DNA from: Lysobacteraceae bacterium
GTDB lineage: Bacteria; Pseudomonadota; Gammaproteobacteria; Xanthomonadales; Xanthomonadaceae
Length of the DNA stretch: 64,000 bases
Assembly (NCBI GenBank): GCA_016789405.1
Contig: JAEUPQ010000023.1
Location: 59,301 to 123,300, forward strand
Direction: 5' to 3'
This document shows positions 60,518-64,000 of the stretch, one piece after another (the first letter of the stretch is position 1; every line of letters starts with the position of its first letter). The position numbers were made by a program, and so were the translations under genes. Under the pieces are notes generated by a model. That model saw only the letters and a list, made by a program, of their open reading frames with translations, did no database searches and had not been told where the DNA came from.

Positions 60518-60545
60518 CTCCCCCGGCAAGGGCCGGGGGAGTTTC
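60518..60545 (+). terminator. terminator-like hairpin after the subtilase gene
   Basis: CTCCCCCGGC and GCCGGGGGAG form a perfect 10-bp stem with an AAGG loop, followed by TTTCC. It lies 39 bases after the protease stop and just before the ribosome site of the lipoprotein gene, so it may terminate or attenuate. Confidence 0.65.
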
Positions 60546-60558
60546 CGAGAGGAACACC

Positions 60559-61440
60559 ATGCCCATCCGCTCCATGCCATTCCAACGGCCATCGCGCAGC
60601 CTCGCCTGTGCGGTGGCCCTGTTCTTCGCCGCAGCCGGCTGCCAGCGGGATGCCGAGGCACCTGCGACGCCTGCCACGGCGAACGCGCCTCGCGTGCAGA
60701 TCGACGCCACGCTGGGACTCGCCGACAACAGTGGCAGCCTGCGCTACGACGGCACCGTCGACAGCGAAACCACCCGGAACGCCATCGAACGTGCGTTGCT
60801 GTCCGTCTACGGCAACGGCCGCGCACAGGGCAGCATCGATATCGACCCGACTGCCGCGACACCGATCTGGGCTGCCGGCCTGGAAGGTTTCCTGCGCACC
60901 CTGTCCACGGTGCCTGGCGCAGGCCTGCGCCTGTCCGGCAACCAGGCCTCACTCACAGGACCGCTGGATGCCGATCAGCGCCGCGCACTGCGTGCCGCCG
61001 CCGAGCGCGCATTTCCCGGCATGCGCTTGTCGGGCCTCTTCGAACCACCCGGCGACGACAGCGCCACGGCCAGGACACTCAGCCCCGAAGCGCTGGCGAA
61101 AACGCTGAACGAAACCCGGGTGGCGTTCAAGCCCGGCAGCGGTGAAGTCAGCGACGACAGCCTTGCACTGGTCGCGCAGGCGGCAGATGCCATCCGCGCA
61201 GCACCCGACGGCACGCGCCTGCTCATCGTCGGACCGGTCACGCCGTCGAACGACGCCGCGAACGACGTGTTCCTGTCCAGGCAGCGCGCCGAAGCGCTGA
61301 AGGTCCAGTTGGTCCTGCAGGGCATCAGCCCGGCGGTGATCGATACGCGAGGCTGGGGCCAGAATGCCGACGGCACGCCGGCCGAGAACGCCAGCCCGCC
61401 GGCTGGTGGGGCGTCGATGCGTTTCGAACTGCTGCGCTGA
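60559..61440 (+). CDS. OmpA-family lipoprotein
   Basis: A 293-residue lipoprotein. The signal peptide ends AAAGC with the acylated cysteine at residue 28. A central domain resembles the BON-like or OsmY-like fold (VDSETTRNAIERALLSVYG). The C-terminal ~110 residues are an OmpA peptidoglycan-associated domain (FKPGSGEVSDDSLALVAQAADAI, then SRQRAEALKVQLVLQGI and VIDTRGWGQ). GAGAGGAA precedes the ATG by about 5 bases. It probably tethers the outer membrane to peptidoglycan. Confidence 0.85.
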   Translation: MPIRSMPFQRPSRSLACAVALFFAAAGCQRDAEAPATPATANAPRVQIDATLGLADNSGSLRYDGTVDSETTRNAIERALLSVYGNGRAQGSIDIDPTAATPIWAAGLEGFLRTLSTVPGAGLRLSGNQASLTGPLDADQRRALRAAAERAFPGMRLSGLFEPPGDDSATARTLSPEALAKTLNETRVAFKPGSGEVSDDSLALVAQAADAIRAAPDGTRLLIVGPVTPSNDAANDVFLSRQRAEALKVQLVLQGISPAVIDTRGWGQNADGTPAENASPPAGGASMRFELLR

Positions 61441-61468
61441 ACGGGCTTGCAGCGTTCCACGCATGGAT

Positions 61469-61497
61469 TTGCTACGGACATGAGCGCTCGGTAGGCT
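61469..61497 (+). promoter_or_regulatory. possible sigma-70 promoter for uvrA
   Basis: TTGCTA, 17 bases, TAGGCT, about 93 bases upstream of the uvrA start. No obvious LexA operator overlaps it. Confidence 0.5.
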
Positions 61498-61589
61498 AGC
61501 GAGTTGCCTTTGCTCGGCCGCCCGGACCACCGGGCGCCGGGTCCCGGCATCGCCCCCTCACCTGCAGTCATCCGGATCTCCCCACCCCC

Positions 61590-64000
<2,411 letters not shown>

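Overview
The window is very GC-rich, with strong G/C preference at third codon positions. The lipid A operon order comEC-exbB-exbD-msbA-lpxK-kdsB and the ribF-ileS-lspA-ispH block are typical of the Xanthomonadaceae/Lysobacteraceae, so I infer a Lysobacter-like gammaproteobacterial chromosome. kdsB is cut by the left edge and uvrA by the right edge.

Layout. 1-7030 (minus): envelope operon with ComEC, an ExbB/ExbD pair, the lipid A flippase MsbA, LpxK, an uncharacterised small membrane protein and KdsB. 7424-10414 (plus): small housekeeping or orphan genes (NAD(P)-binding protein, GFA/CENP-V protein, YfcE-type phosphoesterase, a leucine-rich protein, a membrane protein). 10464-14824 (minus): DUF1444, RadA, a sterol desaturase-like protein and a YhhN protein. 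14969-15671: two divergent orphan genes.

15679-41592 (minus) is one long type VI secretion (T6SS) gene string. In transcription order it runs: a TssB-TssC fusion, Hcp, TssE, TssF, TssG, VgrG, a DUF2169-pentapeptide fusion, a second pentapeptide protein, DUF3540, a DUF4150 PAAR-like protein, TssJ, TssK, TssL, TssM, TssA, a basic repeat protein, a methyltransferase-like protein, a tandemly duplicated 528-aa protein and an M91-type zinc protease that looks like an effector. No ClpV and no separate TssB are present.

42285-46059 (minus) is a second accessory operon: a 513-aa repeat protein of foreign composition, a GNAT-domain protein and an alanine/serine-rich protein interrupted by a frameshift in a C8 tract. 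46657-47694 encodes a sigma-54 activator without a sensory domain. I read sigma-54 type promoters upstream of both the TssBC gene and the accessory operon, so activator, apparatus and accessory genes probably form one sigma-54 regulon.

48163-64000 returns to core genes: tRNA-Thr, ispH, lspA, ileS, ribF, murJ, rpsT, obgE, rpmA, rplU, a secreted subtilase, an OmpA-family lipoprotein and uvrA.

All assignments come from reading the translated sequence and known family motifs. No database search was run.
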